A stretch of DNA of 64,000 nt from Hymenobacter negativus (GTDB taxonomy: Bacteria; Bacteroidota; Bacteroidia; Cytophagales; Hymenobacteraceae), in contig NZ_JAGETZ010000016.1 of assembly GCF_017571495.1 (NCBI RefSeq), positions 1-64,000 of the forward strand, in the 5' to 3' direction. The notes under the pieces were generated by a model, which ran no database searches, was not told the DNA's origin, and worked only from the letters and a program-made list of their open reading frames with translations. A program made the position numbers and the translations under genes. Position 1 is the first letter of the stretch. Each line of letters starts with the position of its first letter. Below are positions 8,901 to 20,900 of the stretch, piece by piece.

Positions 8901-10842
8901 GTGTGAGTGTACCCGCCGACTTGTCGACTACCCAGGCATAAAAAGTATTGGGCGTGGCTGCTACCCCAATGCTGCCGTTGTTGGTCAGCACTTGGTCCTG
9001 CCCGCCGCTGAACGTAGTAGTGTTGGTGCTAGGCAGATATTTGCCATTCGTACCAATCGTGAACGAGCCTTGGATGTTGACGTTCTGTGCAGCCGCATCG
9101 AACGTAGTCGAACTCGTGCCATCAATAACGAAGTTGTTGAGTACCGTCAGCGGCTGCAGGGTTGCGGTTGACCCAGCAGGCGATGTGATGTCCGATAGAA
9201 TGGCTTTGCTGGAACCAGCAGCGAAGTTCTTCCGAATTGACAGGTTCCACAGCGGGGCCGTCGTCAGGATTTTGCCATTAATGTTAGTGCCCGGCAATAC
9301 CACCTCGATGGTGCCGCCTGTCACAATGGCGTTGTTGGGGTCTACCCCAATGTGGAATAGGCCATCGGTCCCCTCGGGGTTTTGCACGCGGATGGTGCCA
9401 CCCGTCATCCGAAACGACTGCGTCGTGTAGGGAATCGAAAAGCGCGAAAACTCTTCTCCAACATTCGACATATCAGTACCCCGGCAGTCAAACAAGCCGC
9501 CTGTAATGATGAACGAGCCCCGGTGGTTGAGGGCCGTGCTGGAAGGACGGAATTTCTGCACGTTCACCGTGCCGCCTTCAATGAGCACTTGGCCATCTTC
9601 CCGCAATACGGTGGAATAAGACGTGAGGCTTTCAAACAGGCCGCTGCTAACGCGCAGTCGGCCGTAAATAATGGTAGCTAGGGCGGTATTGTTCAGGATA
9701 GTTGCGCCAGCCACCCAGAGGGTAGGGCTGGTGCTGGAAGAGCCCAACTCGTAATAGCCGGTGCCAGCTACACCGTTGTTGGCCACCGTACCAATGTGGA
9801 TTTTCGGCAGGTAAACGTTATTGCCAAACTTCGCAATCCCGTTTATTAATACGAGCACCCGCCCATCGCCAACGTAATTCAAGTGCAGGTTGCCCGTGCC
9901 ATTGTTAGGGTTTACAGTTGAGGTTACATTTAGTAGCACTTGGCTGTCAATGCCTTTGTCGACTTGCAGACGCCCCAAATCTGTAGGGCCGTTGCAGGCA
10001 AAGTTGGCATCGGTTGTGCCCGTGAAATTGAGCAGAGCCACTTGGTTGTCATTAGTGGTCCCGTTGTGCAGATTCACGATGCCGTTGTTAACGAAGCTCC
10101 CGCCTACGTTCAACACGTGAGCACCGGTAACGGCTGTCACTCCCATCGACGTGCCTGCACCTACAGTCACGTTACCTTCTACGGTCAGCGTGCGGTTGTT
10201 GCTGGCCGTCCTACCCAAGTTGAAGTTCACCAGCGGCGTGGTCACCGTGGTATTAGTTCGCACCAGCGTCAGGCTGCCTTTCAGCGTCAGTAGGCTATTG
10301 TCCAGCTGGGCGGTATACGCCGTAGCAGTCGTGTTGAGGAGGCGCAGGTTGTTATACTGGCCCGATACTGGCTGCGGCAGCACAGTAGAGGCCGTTGGCC
10401 AGTTATAAAACTCGACGGTGCCAGTGTTGGCATCATCAAAGTCATTGGCATTAGCGGCCACCACTGGGAAATACGGTGCCGCAACGCGCAGGGTGCCTTG
10501 CCCAGCTAAGCGGGCCAGGGTGTTGGTGAAAGCGGGTGCTGCTGCAGTATAAGTGGCGTTGTTCAGGTCCAGCACACCACCTTTCTGAATGGTCACGCTG
10601 AGGCCGGAGGTCGTAACTGCCGTGTTTACATAGACAGTGAAGCTGTTCGTCACGACCACATTATTGAAAGTCGCATCCGGAACCCTAGCCCCAACACTAG
10701 TAGAGCCCGTTGGGTCAGTTGTCCAGGTAGATACGTCGTTCCAATTGCCGGTGGTGCCACCGCCATTGAACGTATACAAGGTTTGTCCTATTGCCAGATT
10801 ACTCCAGAAAATAGTTAATAGTCCAAGTAGGAATGCTTTCAT
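2920..10842 (-). CDS. Giant T9SS-exported repeat protein with three ~930-residue modules
   Basis: 2640 residues with a signal peptide (about 1-19, ending AIG/Q). The body consists of three long modules starting near residues 20, 937 and 1867. Each opens with an aromatic 'FYSR..GNW....TW' type segment, continues through many G/N/T-rich beta-strand repeats, and closes with a conserved block that includes 'FPVGTGTKYAP' and 'YYWKVRSTGF'. Short N-S-G-x-Y rung-like repeats near residues 2070-2190 suggest a beta-helix. Before the C terminus lies the common Bacteroidota segment 'LPVELLQFTA...A..TASEKNS..F.VQRS' (about 2450-2550), then a T9SS type A sorting domain with the AYPNPASG motif and a final TTKVTVE. 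It is probably an adhesin or surface-layer-like filament; no catalytic motif is visible. The ATG start is divergent from the 3210-residue gene across an AT-rich gap. Confidence 0.85.
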   Translation of the reverse strand: MKAFLLGLLTIFWSNLAIGQTLYTFNGGGTTGNWNDVSTWTTDPTGSTSVGARVPDATFNNVVVTNSFTVYVNTAVTTSGLSVTIQKGGVLDLNNATYTAAAPAFTNTLARLAGQGTLRVAAPYFPVVAANANDFDDANTGTVEFYNWPTASTVLPQPVSGQYNNLRLLNTTATAYTAQLDNSLLTLKGSLTLVRTNTTVTTPLVNFNLGRTASNNRTLTVEGNVTVGAGTSMGVTAVTGAHVLNVGGSFVNNGIVNLHNGTTNDNQVALLNFTGTTDANFACNGPTDLGRLQVDKGIDSQVLLNVTSTVNPNNGTGNLHLNYVGDGRVLVLINGIAKFGNNVYLPKIHIGTVANNGVAGTGYYELGSSSTSPTLWVAGATILNNTALATIIYGRLRVSSGLFESLTSYSTVLREDGQVLIEGGTVNVQKFRPSSTALNHRGSFIITGGLFDCRGTDMSNVGEEFSRFSIPYTTQSFRMTGGTIRVQNPEGTDGLFHIGVDPNNAIVTGGTIEVVLPGTNINGKILTTAPLWNLSIRKNFAAGSSKAILSDITSPAGSTATLQPLTVLNNFVIDGTSSTTFDAAAQNVNIQGSFTIGTNGKYLPSTNTTTFSGGQDQVLTNNGSIGVAATPNTFYAWVVDKSAGTLTLGGTANTYTVAAAGTLSLLNGVLNDGGKTINVLGNMVNSASHTSGGGTGSITMAGSVLQTISGNDLGVFGNLNVNSSMAVGAVAVTMTANMSVANSLTLQSTHILAIGANRLSLTNVSPSDAITGPFGTQCFIQTAGNQSDLGLQKTYGGADNFIFPVGTGTKYAPATIQLALATSLAKYGQVSVSPVSTRNPFVTNGTTGSLNYYWKVRSTGFGTIPSSAINMRFTMTNADASGTLTNYIPGRYQPVSWTSYNDVNLVVEGNPTSSIRFTNLGQFEGEFTAGLPAAFGAVTAFYSRTNGNWATNTTWSTTSNTGAAVPTGTAAGVNFPGPGNPVFIGSASASIFHTVTVAANAANSGSLVIDRGSVMDVGTTTGHNFGALPDAKVGGSGRLRVSSSATTAIFPGGDFGSFLQENGGTVEYYTTGTVNFTLPISSQAGTLTLNSYRYLWLNAASGRTITLPNLNLRVFSQLKTGSSGGTGVVFLSSTTNGNLRVDSLIAVQAGAFRFANVVARTLTADTDVRVDAGATFDENTTGTAVTNTLTVGGSLTNNGTLDFNITGSRRTTLTFVGKNDASLTGTTGTLTDLYTLTMNKGTGQAAILNLDVAGTLTTPISNWLTLTNGTLRYAKGTGTLTIHNADSPYLIPDNAGLTVDAPGADVTVATTVTAPATGTSAAADLKLAGQLKVLQGKLSVGTTTGLGNDLEYASAGTPTIRVGNGGTLYVNGQIRRTTANTNGSLRYDQSGGTVEIGGARAEVYQNNERGLLEVQGPGSIFRMTGGTLALRGTNTRPTIIADLYLRPDSTVVTAGTVVLGTTTSGNVTVSVESLVPLYDLKVESGLNATSTNTGLLTGLSPLNLKGSLTIANDFAYFNANGLGLNIDQNLVNNNPSTNTGLTNGGFQPGTATQTTTFTGNGPVLQQLTSTSANLTVFGSLVVNNAQTGGTFQLGRNARVIGSLTIAKGTLADNGQTLTALGDVNNSALHTSSGSGSLTLAGTTNQNIGGNGTGRFGNVILNNTAGATATANQEITNVLTLTSGVLSIGSNLLWLSNTAAGAVAGTFGSTNFIRTNGIVADQGVRKSYPIGASNFTFPIGAASKYTPVQMNVTSNTALGTLTVQPVDLAHPSTTDVAAKELGYYWKVRSTGFNAPVVTQVFTYIDNGVGNDVNGTEASYKLGRFLNGAWTPQGGITTSAVLPSSNTLTNAAVTYFDGDYTGGETSEFGAVPTFYSRNATAGLAVGANWDNPTAWTLNADGSDGPLALPTSFPTLANPVVIRANHLINSNGAGRGSANLVLQGTLNLGTNVANNFSTITGSGTLRIGSALFPAGNYSAFVAAGGGTVEYTGAVQLPARDTYNNLTFSGNTTKQLSNLDLTINGSLAVGTGSIVDNPTSQNITLTSATSGATISGRLNLNDGVLTTGAFLTNNGTLVLGAGDVNIGTALTNGGTLNNGNGNVSAGTAFSNSGNYNANVGTGTLTVGTTFTNSGNYVAGMGALTATGNFSNTATGTFTASSGDVTANSSFSNAGTYNGAANITRIAGDFNNQSTGSFIADVSNIVLRGNFTNTGYFDPGTSLVQLITDANRTLTGATTFYNLQKLGNSALLFGTSTDVTVANMMTMQSGIIVTGAANKLSLTNTTTQPITGTNLSSYVAGRLAMTLPNEAASIRVFPVGAGSRYRPVTIKPQGVSANPVVLVEIFNGAPAGSVDATLSNLSANRYYRIQLLSGTINQPTVQLSFNTDVVDEQVNVPGNLRVAQSSGPSGPWSTAGGGGVFSPDAPRGYTISAPTVINSTSFFALASTNKVDNPLTGTAPLPVELLQFTAVRQGLAVAVAWATASEKNSAYFQVQRSVDGRTFSTIERVEAQGNSNTRHNYATLDTKPMGGLSYYRLRQVDRDGKDAYSPIVAVRFEGEHQAPSLAAYPNPASGQGFQLLTTNLGTTGGTVTMFDNVGRLVLTHVAAAGAVETTIQPARPLATGLYFVTWQTADGTKLTTKVTVE

Positions 10843-11922
10843 GAAACTAAAGTTTTGGTAGTAAATATTGAAAAAACGTTATTGTTAAGCCTGTCAGATG
10901 GTGTCTTAGATTAAGATTATACGAAGTTCAGGCATTTTATCGAGTATAAAAAATAAGTCGTACCAAGGAAAAGTTAAATTTGATATTATCTACAATTTAG
11001 TAAGTACTAACTTGTAATAATGCAACATTATCGAATGTGTTGCGCGTGTTAAAAATTTGAATTAATCATATAATTAATTGGGGTAAATCTCATAATGGCA
11101 TTGATTCCGTCATGCCGTGTGATGCTGGGAGTGGAAGCTGTTTCGCAAAGCGCAGTTGCTCGCTTGTCCGCACGAAACTCTTCTGATGAGTGCCTCCAAA
11201 TGGGTTACCTGTTATGTCCGTTGCTACCCCTAGTGGTTGCCATCGCTTGCTCCTGTTTGCATGCCACGACGGTGCTACTATCCTCTGATTGGAATAGCAA
11301 TAAGTATCATTTATAAATCCGATAAAGCTCCTTTTTCGTTTGTTGTCAAGCTCAAAAAAAGATGTAGTATAATATGGCTTTTCTTATTTTGATTTATGTA
11401 AAACAAATAGGCTTGTTCATTAATGACAATTGCTTGATAAAATGATAAACTAGGAAGTCGTTAATGTCAATTTAGTCTGTGAATTTTAATATTTATTCTG
11501 TACAGAGCTTTAAGACAAGGTTTTCCAACTAATCAAGAAGCGCATACTGAATGAATATTATCAGCCCACCGCCTCATCCATTCGCCGGGCAAAACGATTG
11601 ATTCGACGAAAAATCGGTATAGCAGCTTCTCTGCAGAAATAAATTTGTAGAGCCTAAAAATGTGACTTTATCCAGTGCTTAAATGATGCAATTGTTTTTA
11701 ATACAAAAAGAAAATGTATTCATACACAATACTGAGCGCTAGTTGCATATAAGTTAATACGCAAACATGGTTTAAAGCAATAATTCCTATTTGTACCCTA
11801 GTTAAAGACTGCAAACTGTGTACAGCAGGGATATTAACAAGCATGCAAATGACTTGCATTCAGAATTTTAACTTTAAAAATCAATTTTATTTTCACTCTT
11901 AAACCTTTCAAATTGAATTGAT
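10843..11922. other. 1.08 kb AT-rich divergent promoter region
   Basis: This gap separates the divergent start codons of the 2640- and 3210-residue surface genes. It is very AT-rich, with oligo-A and oligo-T runs, except for an island of ordinary GC content at about 11095-11290. That island carries a 73-codon open frame (ATG at 11095) with no recognised homology. One TAAATTTG box lies at 11640-11647 on the plus strand but without a well-placed TTG. The region is unusually long for a simple promoter and may carry long leaders or regulator binding sites. Confidence 0.55.
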
Positions 11923-14900
11923 ATGAATTCAATCTTACAATTCCTCAAGCCTGCGCTTAGGCGAGCCTCGTACGCGTCGGGGTGGGGTGCAGCGCTACTG
12001 GGGTTCTTACTAACTTGCGGCCCAGCCAGCTGGGCCCAACAAGGCAAGAACGGTCCTGGTACTATCACGGCAGCCAGCACTGTTGTCAACACTTACACCA
12101 GTCTGAGTGCTGATGCTACTACAGGGGCTAGCACTATTACAGTCGCAAACAGCGCACTGACTGGCGGCGCCTTTGGCGCCACACCGCTGGCGCCGGGCGA
12201 CTTCGTGATGCTGATTCAGATGCAGGGCGCTACCATTGATACGGGGACCGGCGCCAGCACTTACGGTGCCATTACCGCCTATAACAACGCTGGGCGCTAT
12301 GAATTGCTGGAAGTAAAAGCTGTACCCAGCGCCACTTCCATCACGTTTCAATGTGCTCTGACCAATAGCTACACAGCAGCTGGTCAGGTACAGATAGTAC
12401 GCATTCCACGTTACACAGCGCTCACATTAAACGCTAATACCAGCATTGTGGCGCCAGCTTGGAATGGTAGCACAGGCGGTATTGTGGCGCTCGATGTACA
12501 AGGTGATGTCATCTTTAATAACAGTGCGAAGATTGATGTAAGCGGTCTGGGCTTCCGGGGCGGTGCCGTTACCAATGCATCGACTTATCCCAGCGGGGGG
12601 ACTGCTTATGCTACTACTTCCAATACGCTGGGTGCGGAGAAAGGCGAAGGCATTGCCGGTAGCCAAACGACGTACGATGGCCTGACTGGTCGTTACGGCC
12701 GCGGCGCGGCAGCCAATGGCGGCGGCGGTGGCAACACTCACAACGCTGCTGGCGGTGGCGGCTCCAACGTGGGCACCGGCACTTGGACCGGCAATGGCAA
12801 TCCGGCAGCGGGCTATACCACTTCCTGGAACCAGGAAGCCGCAAACTTTGCCACCACAACTTCGCCCGGTGGCGGTCGCGGCGGCTACTCTTACTCCATC
12901 AACAACGCTGATGCAACCACGCAGGGACCTGGCAATACGGCCTGGGGCGCCGACAACCGCCTGAATCTCGGCGGCCTCGGCGGCCGCCCTCTGAATGTGA
13001 CGAATCGTCTGTTCTTCGGCGGTGGCGGTGGTGCCGGCGATGCCAACAATGGCGGTGGCACTGCTGGTGGTAACGGTGGGGGTTTGATATATATCCTGAC
13101 AGGCGGCAAGATTGGTGGTGGCCCAAATGCTTCGCTGCTGGCCAGTGGTGCGGCTGCGGCAAATAACACCAATGGCACTGATGCCCCTGGCGGCGGCGGC
13201 GGCGGCGGTACCATCGTACTCAATGCAGCCGTCAACATAGAATCGGTGACGGTATCAGTAGCTGGTGGCCGAGGTGGCAATCACGGCGTAGGGACTTCTA
13301 ATGCAGAAGCCGAAGGCCCGGGTGGTGGCGGCGGCGGCGGTTACTTAGCCTATACGGCGTTCAATGCGGGTGGCCCTCCCACAGTCAATACGACAGGTGG
13401 CGCGAACGGTACTACTACTTCAACGTCACTCACGGAGTTTCCACCCAACGGTGCTACTATTGGTGGGGCTGGTCTAACAGCAACATTTACTTATAATACC
13501 CAGTGCCGCATTGTGGCCGATGTGGTGACCACGTTGGCCACTGCGCAAACGACGGCGCTGATGGGTACCAATGTTACTTACACAGCCACTGTGCGCAATA
13601 GTAGTGCGACTGTGGCTGCCACCGACGTAGCGCCCACCGTACAACTCCCCGCAGGCCTGCTGAATGTGGTGGTAAAAGATAAAACTGGGGTGACGCTGAC
13701 CAACAGCACCACCACCGGCTACAACCAACTCACGGGCCTCGTAACGTTCCCAACCGAGACCAGCCTTGCTGCCAGCACGACCCTGACGTACAGCATCACG
13801 TTCCCGGCACCTAACTACACGGCTACTATCACGGGCCAGGCGCAGAGTACCGCCAGCTCTAATGACTTCGTGCCAACAAACAACAACGGCTCGGCAGCGG
13901 CGGCCAATGTGCAAACGGTGGTGTCGTTGCCTAACAATAGTTGCACAGGTACGGCCTACAGCACCGCCGGCAGCGGCCTGTATGCCGAATACTACGCCGG
14001 CTACTTCAATGATGACCTGGGTTATTTTGCGGCTAATACACCGGGGGTAACACGCACGGATGCTTTCCTGAACTATTTCGCCGCTGACAGTTGGGGCAAC
14101 ATTGTACCGCCAGGTACCGGCACGGTTTCCAACCCAAATACTTATAGTTCACGCTATCGAGGCAGCATTAAGATAAACACGGCTGGTAGCTATACCTTCC
14201 GGCTCACGTCGGACGATGCATCCTATTTGTGGGTAGATGGTGCAGCATTGGCAGCTACGCCAGTATTGGCTTCTGCTGTTATCAATAATGGTAGTCAACA
14301 CGCCTTGACTTCAGTGACAGGAACAGTTCGTTTATCGGCTGGTTCGCACAACCTGCTGGTTTTCTTTGGCGAAAACCAAGGGGATAACAGCCTTATTCTA
14401 GAGTACTCTGGCCCTGACACGGGCAACAACAATATCAATATTCCCAACGCGGTGCTCTGCCCTACGTTGGCGAACGTGCCCCCAGTGGCTGTAGCCGTGA
14501 CGAATACGCCAGCCATTTCCAACACTGGCGGCGCTGCTACACTGGCTCCCCTGGCAGGTACCGACCAGGATGGCACGGTTACCAACTACTATATCACCAC
14601 CATTCCGACGGCTGCACAAGGCGTGCTGAGCCTTGGTGGTACGCCCGTAACGGCTGGCCAGACCATTACGGCAGCGCAAGCGGCTACGCTGCAATTTACG
14701 CCGTCTACTACATTCACTGGCAACGCGACGTTCACCTTTCAGGCGCAGGACAACAGCGGCCAGCTGTCCAATGACATCGCGACCTATACTATTCCGGTGG
14801 TGTTCGGCATCAACGGGATAGTGTTTGAAGATATCAACTACGGCGGTGGTGCAGGCCGCACCATTGCAACGGCCAACGGCGTAACGGCTGGTTCGGCTGT

Positions 14901-17900
14901 TGGGGTTGGCACAGCTGGCAACGCGGCTACTGCTGCTACGGTAGAGCTGTATGACGGTGCGGGCAACTTCGTAGCCACCACCAAAACTTCGACCACGGCT
15001 GGCTCGCTGGGCCAGTACAACTTTACGGTAGCTACCGCGGGCAACTATACAGTACGTGTGGTAAACAGCACCGTGCGCTCGACCCGTCCGGGTTCCGTTG
15101 CGGGCCTGCTGCCTGTGCAAACCTATAATGGCAGCACCGACCGTGTGGGTGGCGAAGACCCGGCGCGGGGCGACGCTGCTGCCAACACCGGTACCCAGAC
15201 TCTGGGAGCCCTGGCCGTAGCGACGGCTGGTGCTACCATCGGTACCATTGCCGAGAGCCAGCAGGCCATTACACTGAGCGGAACCAGCGGCTCGACGGGC
15301 CGTGACTTTGGCTACAACTTCGATGTGGTGACCAATACCAACGATGCCGGCCAGGGCTCGCTACGCCAGTTCCTGACCAATGCCAATACGCTGACCAACG
15401 CCGGACTGGCCCAGGTAGGCCAGACGGCCGGTAAGGAAGTGTCGATTTTTATGATTCCCGACGGGGCTGCTGACGCAGGCATTCGCGCAGGTGTGGCCTC
15501 GGGCCTTACCGCTGGTGTAGCCGTGATAACACCCCTCACGGTGCTGCCGACCATTTTGGACAGCGGCACGAGCATTGATGGCACGACCCAGACCACGAAC
15601 ATTGGCAACAACAATGCTGGCGTTCTGGGCGTGGGCGGCAATGTGGGCACGGGCGCCAACGGCGTGGACGAAACCAGCGGTGCTACCGACGACCTGGCCC
15701 TAAGCCAGACCAACCGTCCGGAAGTACAGATACAGGACGGTGCCGCCAATCTGGCCATCGGCCTGAATGTGCAGGCCAACGCTACTACCCTGCGCGGGCT
15801 GTCGGTGGTGGGCTTCGGCAACAATGCCAATGCTGATTCCGATGCTAACATCCTTGTTAGCAATGTAACGGGCTTCGTAATTGAAGCTAACTTCCTGGGC
15901 CTGTCGGCAACCAAGGCGAATTTTGCGACGGGTACTACTGCTACTGGTACGGGCGATAACATACGCCTTATCAATGGCGATGGCAACGGAACGCTCACCG
16001 GCGCTACCGCTAGCATTATCCAAAATAACCTCATTGGTTATGCCAATGGCAAAGGCATCGGCGTAGAAAACGGGTCGACCGGCGTAGTTATTCGCAACAA
16101 CGAAATCCGCAACAACGGCATCGATAACAACAACCTCGATGGCATTGACATTGAAAACAGTTCCAATACCATCGTGACCGGCAACCTCGTTGTGGATAAC
16201 GCTGGGGTGGGGGTGGATGGCTTTGGCTCGACTGGTAGCAACACCATCACCGGTAACACCATTACTGGCAACGGCCGGGCTAATGGCGAAACGGCAGGGG
16301 TACGGGTGTACGGTGCCGGCACTACGGTTAGCCAAAACATCATACGCGACAACTACGGCGCGGGTATTCAAGTGCAGAGTGGTGCTAGCAATAACACGTT
16401 CTCGCTCAACTCCATTTCCGGCAACGGTACGGTGACGACTACCACTGGTGGAGCCGCCAGCGGTCAAATCGGCATCGACTTGCTGTCGGCTACCGACAGC
16501 GACACGAAGGGTAATGCGCCTTATGTGACCAAGAACGACAATGGCGACGGCGACACGGGCGGCAATGGCCTGATTAACTTCCCCATCATCCAGACGGCCA
16601 CGCTCAGTAGTACTACTCTGAAACTGACCGGCTTTGCCAAGCCCGGCGCCATCATTGAGTTTTACATAGCTTCCGCCGATGCTTCCGGCTTTGGCGAAGG
16701 CAGCTTGTACCTCAGCACGCAAACCGAAGGAGTAAGCGATGCTGATGCAAATACGGGTTCGTACTCGGGCCTCATCAATGGACTGGACCAGGGGGCTGAA
16801 ACGGGTCAGAACCGCTACTCGTTCACCATTCCGTTGAGCAGCTTCTCGGCTCTGCAGCTGGCGGCTCTGCAGTCAGGTGCTGTCCTAACCAGCACTGCTA
16901 CCCTCAGCGGACAGGGCACCTCAGAGTTTTCGGGCAATATCAGCCTGAGCGCCGACGTAACGACAACCATTACCGGCCCAAGCAACATCGCAGCAGGTCA
17001 GGTAACGGGTACGTTCACGGCCACCTTCTCGAACGTTGGCAGTGTATCGGCCAGCGCGGTAGCCCAAACGGTGACGCTGCCAGCAGGCGCAAGCCTCACC
17101 GGGGCTCAGCTCACTACCATCCAGACGGCTTATCCCGGTACTAACCTTAGCGGCAGCACGCTCACGTTCCCGGCCACCGCTCAACTGGCCGCCGGGGCCA
17201 GCAATGTATACCAGTTCGTATTCACGGCTCCTAATACGGCCGGCGCTAACAGCATCGGCAGCAGCGTGACCACCACCACTACCCAGAGCCCCAACACGGC
17301 TGCGGATGCTTCGACCTTCCCCATCAACGTAACGAGTGTAGCCGATGTAGTGGCTACCATAGTGGGCAGTGCAGGTACGTCGGTGAGCGCCGGTACTACT
17401 GGTACGTTCACGGCTACTTTCTCGAACAGCGGTCCCAGTGCCGCGGCGGGCACCGTGCCTACGGTACAGCTTTCGCCCAATGTGACCAACGTAACCATCG
17501 GCGGGGCCGGCCCGACTACAACTGTGGGGAGCGTGGCAACCTATGCGGGCGGTGTTACCTATAACACGAGCACGGGCGTACTAATGGCTCCTGCTGCTAC
17601 CTTGAACAATGGTGCATCCGTGGTATACACCATTGGCTACACGCAGCCTATGCAGGGTAATGTGACGGCCACGGCGACCATTACCACGACCACCAGCCAG
17701 GGCGCGCTGTCGGCTAATGGCAACCCATCCACGGCTAACGATGTGCAGACGGCTACGAACACCGGTTCGGCTGGTTTCGACTTGGTAACTACGCTGGCCG
17801 GCCCGACTACAGCCGTAGCCGGCACCCAGGTTACCTACGCGGTGACGACTTCCAACGGTGGCCCAGGCGCGGCTCCCAACGCCGTGCAGACGGTGAGCAT

Positions 17901-20900
17901 GGTAACCTCGGCCGCGTTGACCAACGTGTTCCTGACCAATGGTGGTACTTATTCGTACAGCGGTGGCACCAGCCTGTTCACCTTCCCCACCATCCCATCA
18001 CTAGGCAATGGCCAGCAGGTAAACAACAGCATCAGCTTCACGAGCCCTGGCCCAACGGCTTCGTCGCTGTCGCTCACGGCGCTGATAACGCCTAACACCA
18101 GCGCCGCCGGTGATGCCAACACGCCAAACAACCAGTTCAGCATCTCGACCAACCTGACTGCTGCCCCAGCTGCAACTGGCAACACAGCCAACCTGAACGT
18201 ATCCATCAGCTCGAACGCTCCCACGGGCGGCGTGGCTGCCGGTGCTTCGGTGGTCTTCACGGTGAAGCAGGGCAACAACGGCCCCAATTCGGCTACTAAC
18301 GTGGTTACGCAAGTGTATCTGCCCACTGGTCTTAGCGGTGTGGTGGTGAAAGATAAGAGCGGGGCCACGGTTGCCGGAGCCTACAACTCGGCCACCGGCG
18401 TGGTTACTTTCCCCACCGAAACCAACCAGGCTAGCGGCATCACGCCACTCAGCTACACCATTACGGCCAATGCGCCGGCCTCGGGTGTGGTGACGGCTAC
18501 GGCTACTGTAACGGCTGGAACCAACGACCCCGTGCCTGCTGATAACGTGGCCCTCACGACGGTGACCGTCAACCAGCCCATTGCTGGTGATGTGCTCACG
18601 ACCCTGAACGGTCCCGCTACGGCGACGCCCGGCGAGAGCATCGTGTACACTGTAGCAGCCATCAACAGCGGCACTACCGCGGCTACCGCCGTTACCCAAA
18701 CCGTGCAGTTCCCCGCTGGCCTGGCTGGCGTGGTGGTGCGCGATGGCAGCGGGAACATCATTACGAACTCGACTACGACGGGCTACAACTCGGTTACGGG
18801 TCTGGTGACCTTCGCCCCTGCGGCTACCCTGGCGGCCGGGGCTTCGCTCACCCGCACCATCACACTGCCCGCCCCCAGCAATTCCGGCTCGGCCACGGGT
18901 GGCAGCATCGTGCCGGTTGCTTCAATCAGCACCACATCAGCTGACAACGTGCTGACCAATAATTCAGCCAGCATCACGACGGTTATCAAGCCCACCACCG
19001 ACTTTATGGTGAGCCTAACCGGCCCAGCTACTGCCGTAGTTGGCAATCCCGTAACCTACACTGTGACGGTGACCAACAACGGTGCTTCCATCGGCGACCA
19101 GCAGGCCACTCTCCAGCTGCCTACCGGCCTCGATGTAGCGGCTGCCGGTCTGGTACTGCCCACGGGTGCCTCTTATAACACGACTACCGGCGTGCTAACG
19201 CTGGCTGCCGTGACGGCGCAGGGCCTCGGCTCGGCCAGCGCGGTAACCAATACGGTGAGCTTCAACATGCCCGCTGGCATCGCAGTACTGGCTCCTACTG
19301 TGCAGGTAGCTCCGGCTGCTAACACCAACGATGCCAACCTCAGCAACAACGCTGCCACGGCTACCACGACGGTAACGCCAGCCACGGAAACGGTGATTGA
19401 CCTCGCCACGACGGTTTTCTCGAACGTGACTACTCAGAACTCGGGTACGGCCATCGTCTTCACGGTGACGAGCACGAACAACACAACTGGCTCCTCGGCT
19501 ACCAATACCATCCAGCAACTGTCGCTGGCTGCCGGCCTCATCGGAGTGCAGGTGAACGGTGCTTCCGCATCTTCTACCACCAACGGCGTTTCGAACTACG
19601 CCGGTGGTGTGACCTACGACGCCAACACGGGCATCGTGGCCTTCCCAGCCGTGACGCTGGTGAATGGTGCGCCCATCTCGCGCACTGTACAGGTTGACGC
19701 GCCCAGCGCCGGCCCGCTCGTAGCAACTGCCTCTATCAAAAGCAGCCAGACCGACAACGTTTCGGCCAACAACTCGAACAGCGCAAGCGTGGCCATCACG
19801 TCCCGCACCGATGTGGTGACCAGCACCACCGGCCCGGCTACGACATCGCCGAGCACGCCGGTTAGCTACTCGGTTATTACGACGAACAATGGCCCTGCGG
19901 TGGCGCTGGGTGTGGTACCTGCCATCACCCTGCCCAGCGGTGCTACCAACGTGGTACTGCCAGCCGGCGCCAGCCTGAGCGGCAGCATCGTAACCTTCGC
20001 CACTACCGGCAACTTGGGTATCGGCCAGTCGGTGACCAACACGGTAACGTTCACATCGCCCGCTGCAACCGGTACCTATAACGTAGCCGGCACAGCCACC
20101 ACAACGACCACGGAAACGACGACGGCTAACAACGGCAGCACGGTTGCGACTACCAACACGGCCCCCACGGCCGCTCCGGTAGCCTTCGATGTGGTGAACA
20201 AGACGACTTACAACGCCACCAACGGCACTGTGAACACCCCCAGCGCCAATACGGCTGGTCAGTTCCTGCTTTCGGGGCTGAGCGCGGCGGCTTCGTCGGG
20301 CCAGTCGTTGAATAACTACACCATCACGGCCATCCCGACCGCTACCCAGGGCACGTTGTACTACAATACCACCGGTACCACCTACGTCGCAGTGGGTGTA
20401 AACCAGGTACTAACTCCCGCCCAGGCCGCCAGCCTGAAGTTTGACCCCGCCGATAACGCTACAACAACGAATTCGGTCGGTGACATCACCTTCAGCTACA
20501 CTGTGACCGATAACCTTGGCAAAACCTCGAATACCGCACTGTTCACTATTCCGGTGGGCCGCGACAATACCTCGGTATACACCGCCACGCCTAACAAAGG
20601 CGGTACTGTGCAGTATCAGACCAACGACGTGCTGGCCTTTGTGATTGACCCCAACGGTGCCGCTTATAACGGCAGCGGCCTGGTGTACAACCCCTCGGGC
20701 ACGACCACGACCATTCTGGCTGCCGGTGGCAACAACGGCCTCGTGAACCAGCCCAACAGCGTGGTGCAGGCACCTTCGGGCAGCGGCCCGGCTGCCAGCG
20801 GCCTGTATCCTGCTAACCCGACCAACGTACTACCCGCCGGTGTAAGCCTCGACCCGACCACGGGCCTGATTTACGTGAGCAACCGCGCCCTGCTGGTGAA

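Noticed and set aside
11095-11316. 73-codon open frame within the AT-rich divergent gap
   Set aside because: No recognisable homology and weak support; recorded only as a GC island because the frame could be a remnant.
16200-20100. Regularly repeated DUF11 segments, considered as a CRISPR array or tandem DNA repeat
   Set aside because: Repeats are diverged, of protein-domain length and in frame, with no short identical repeats and unique spacers.
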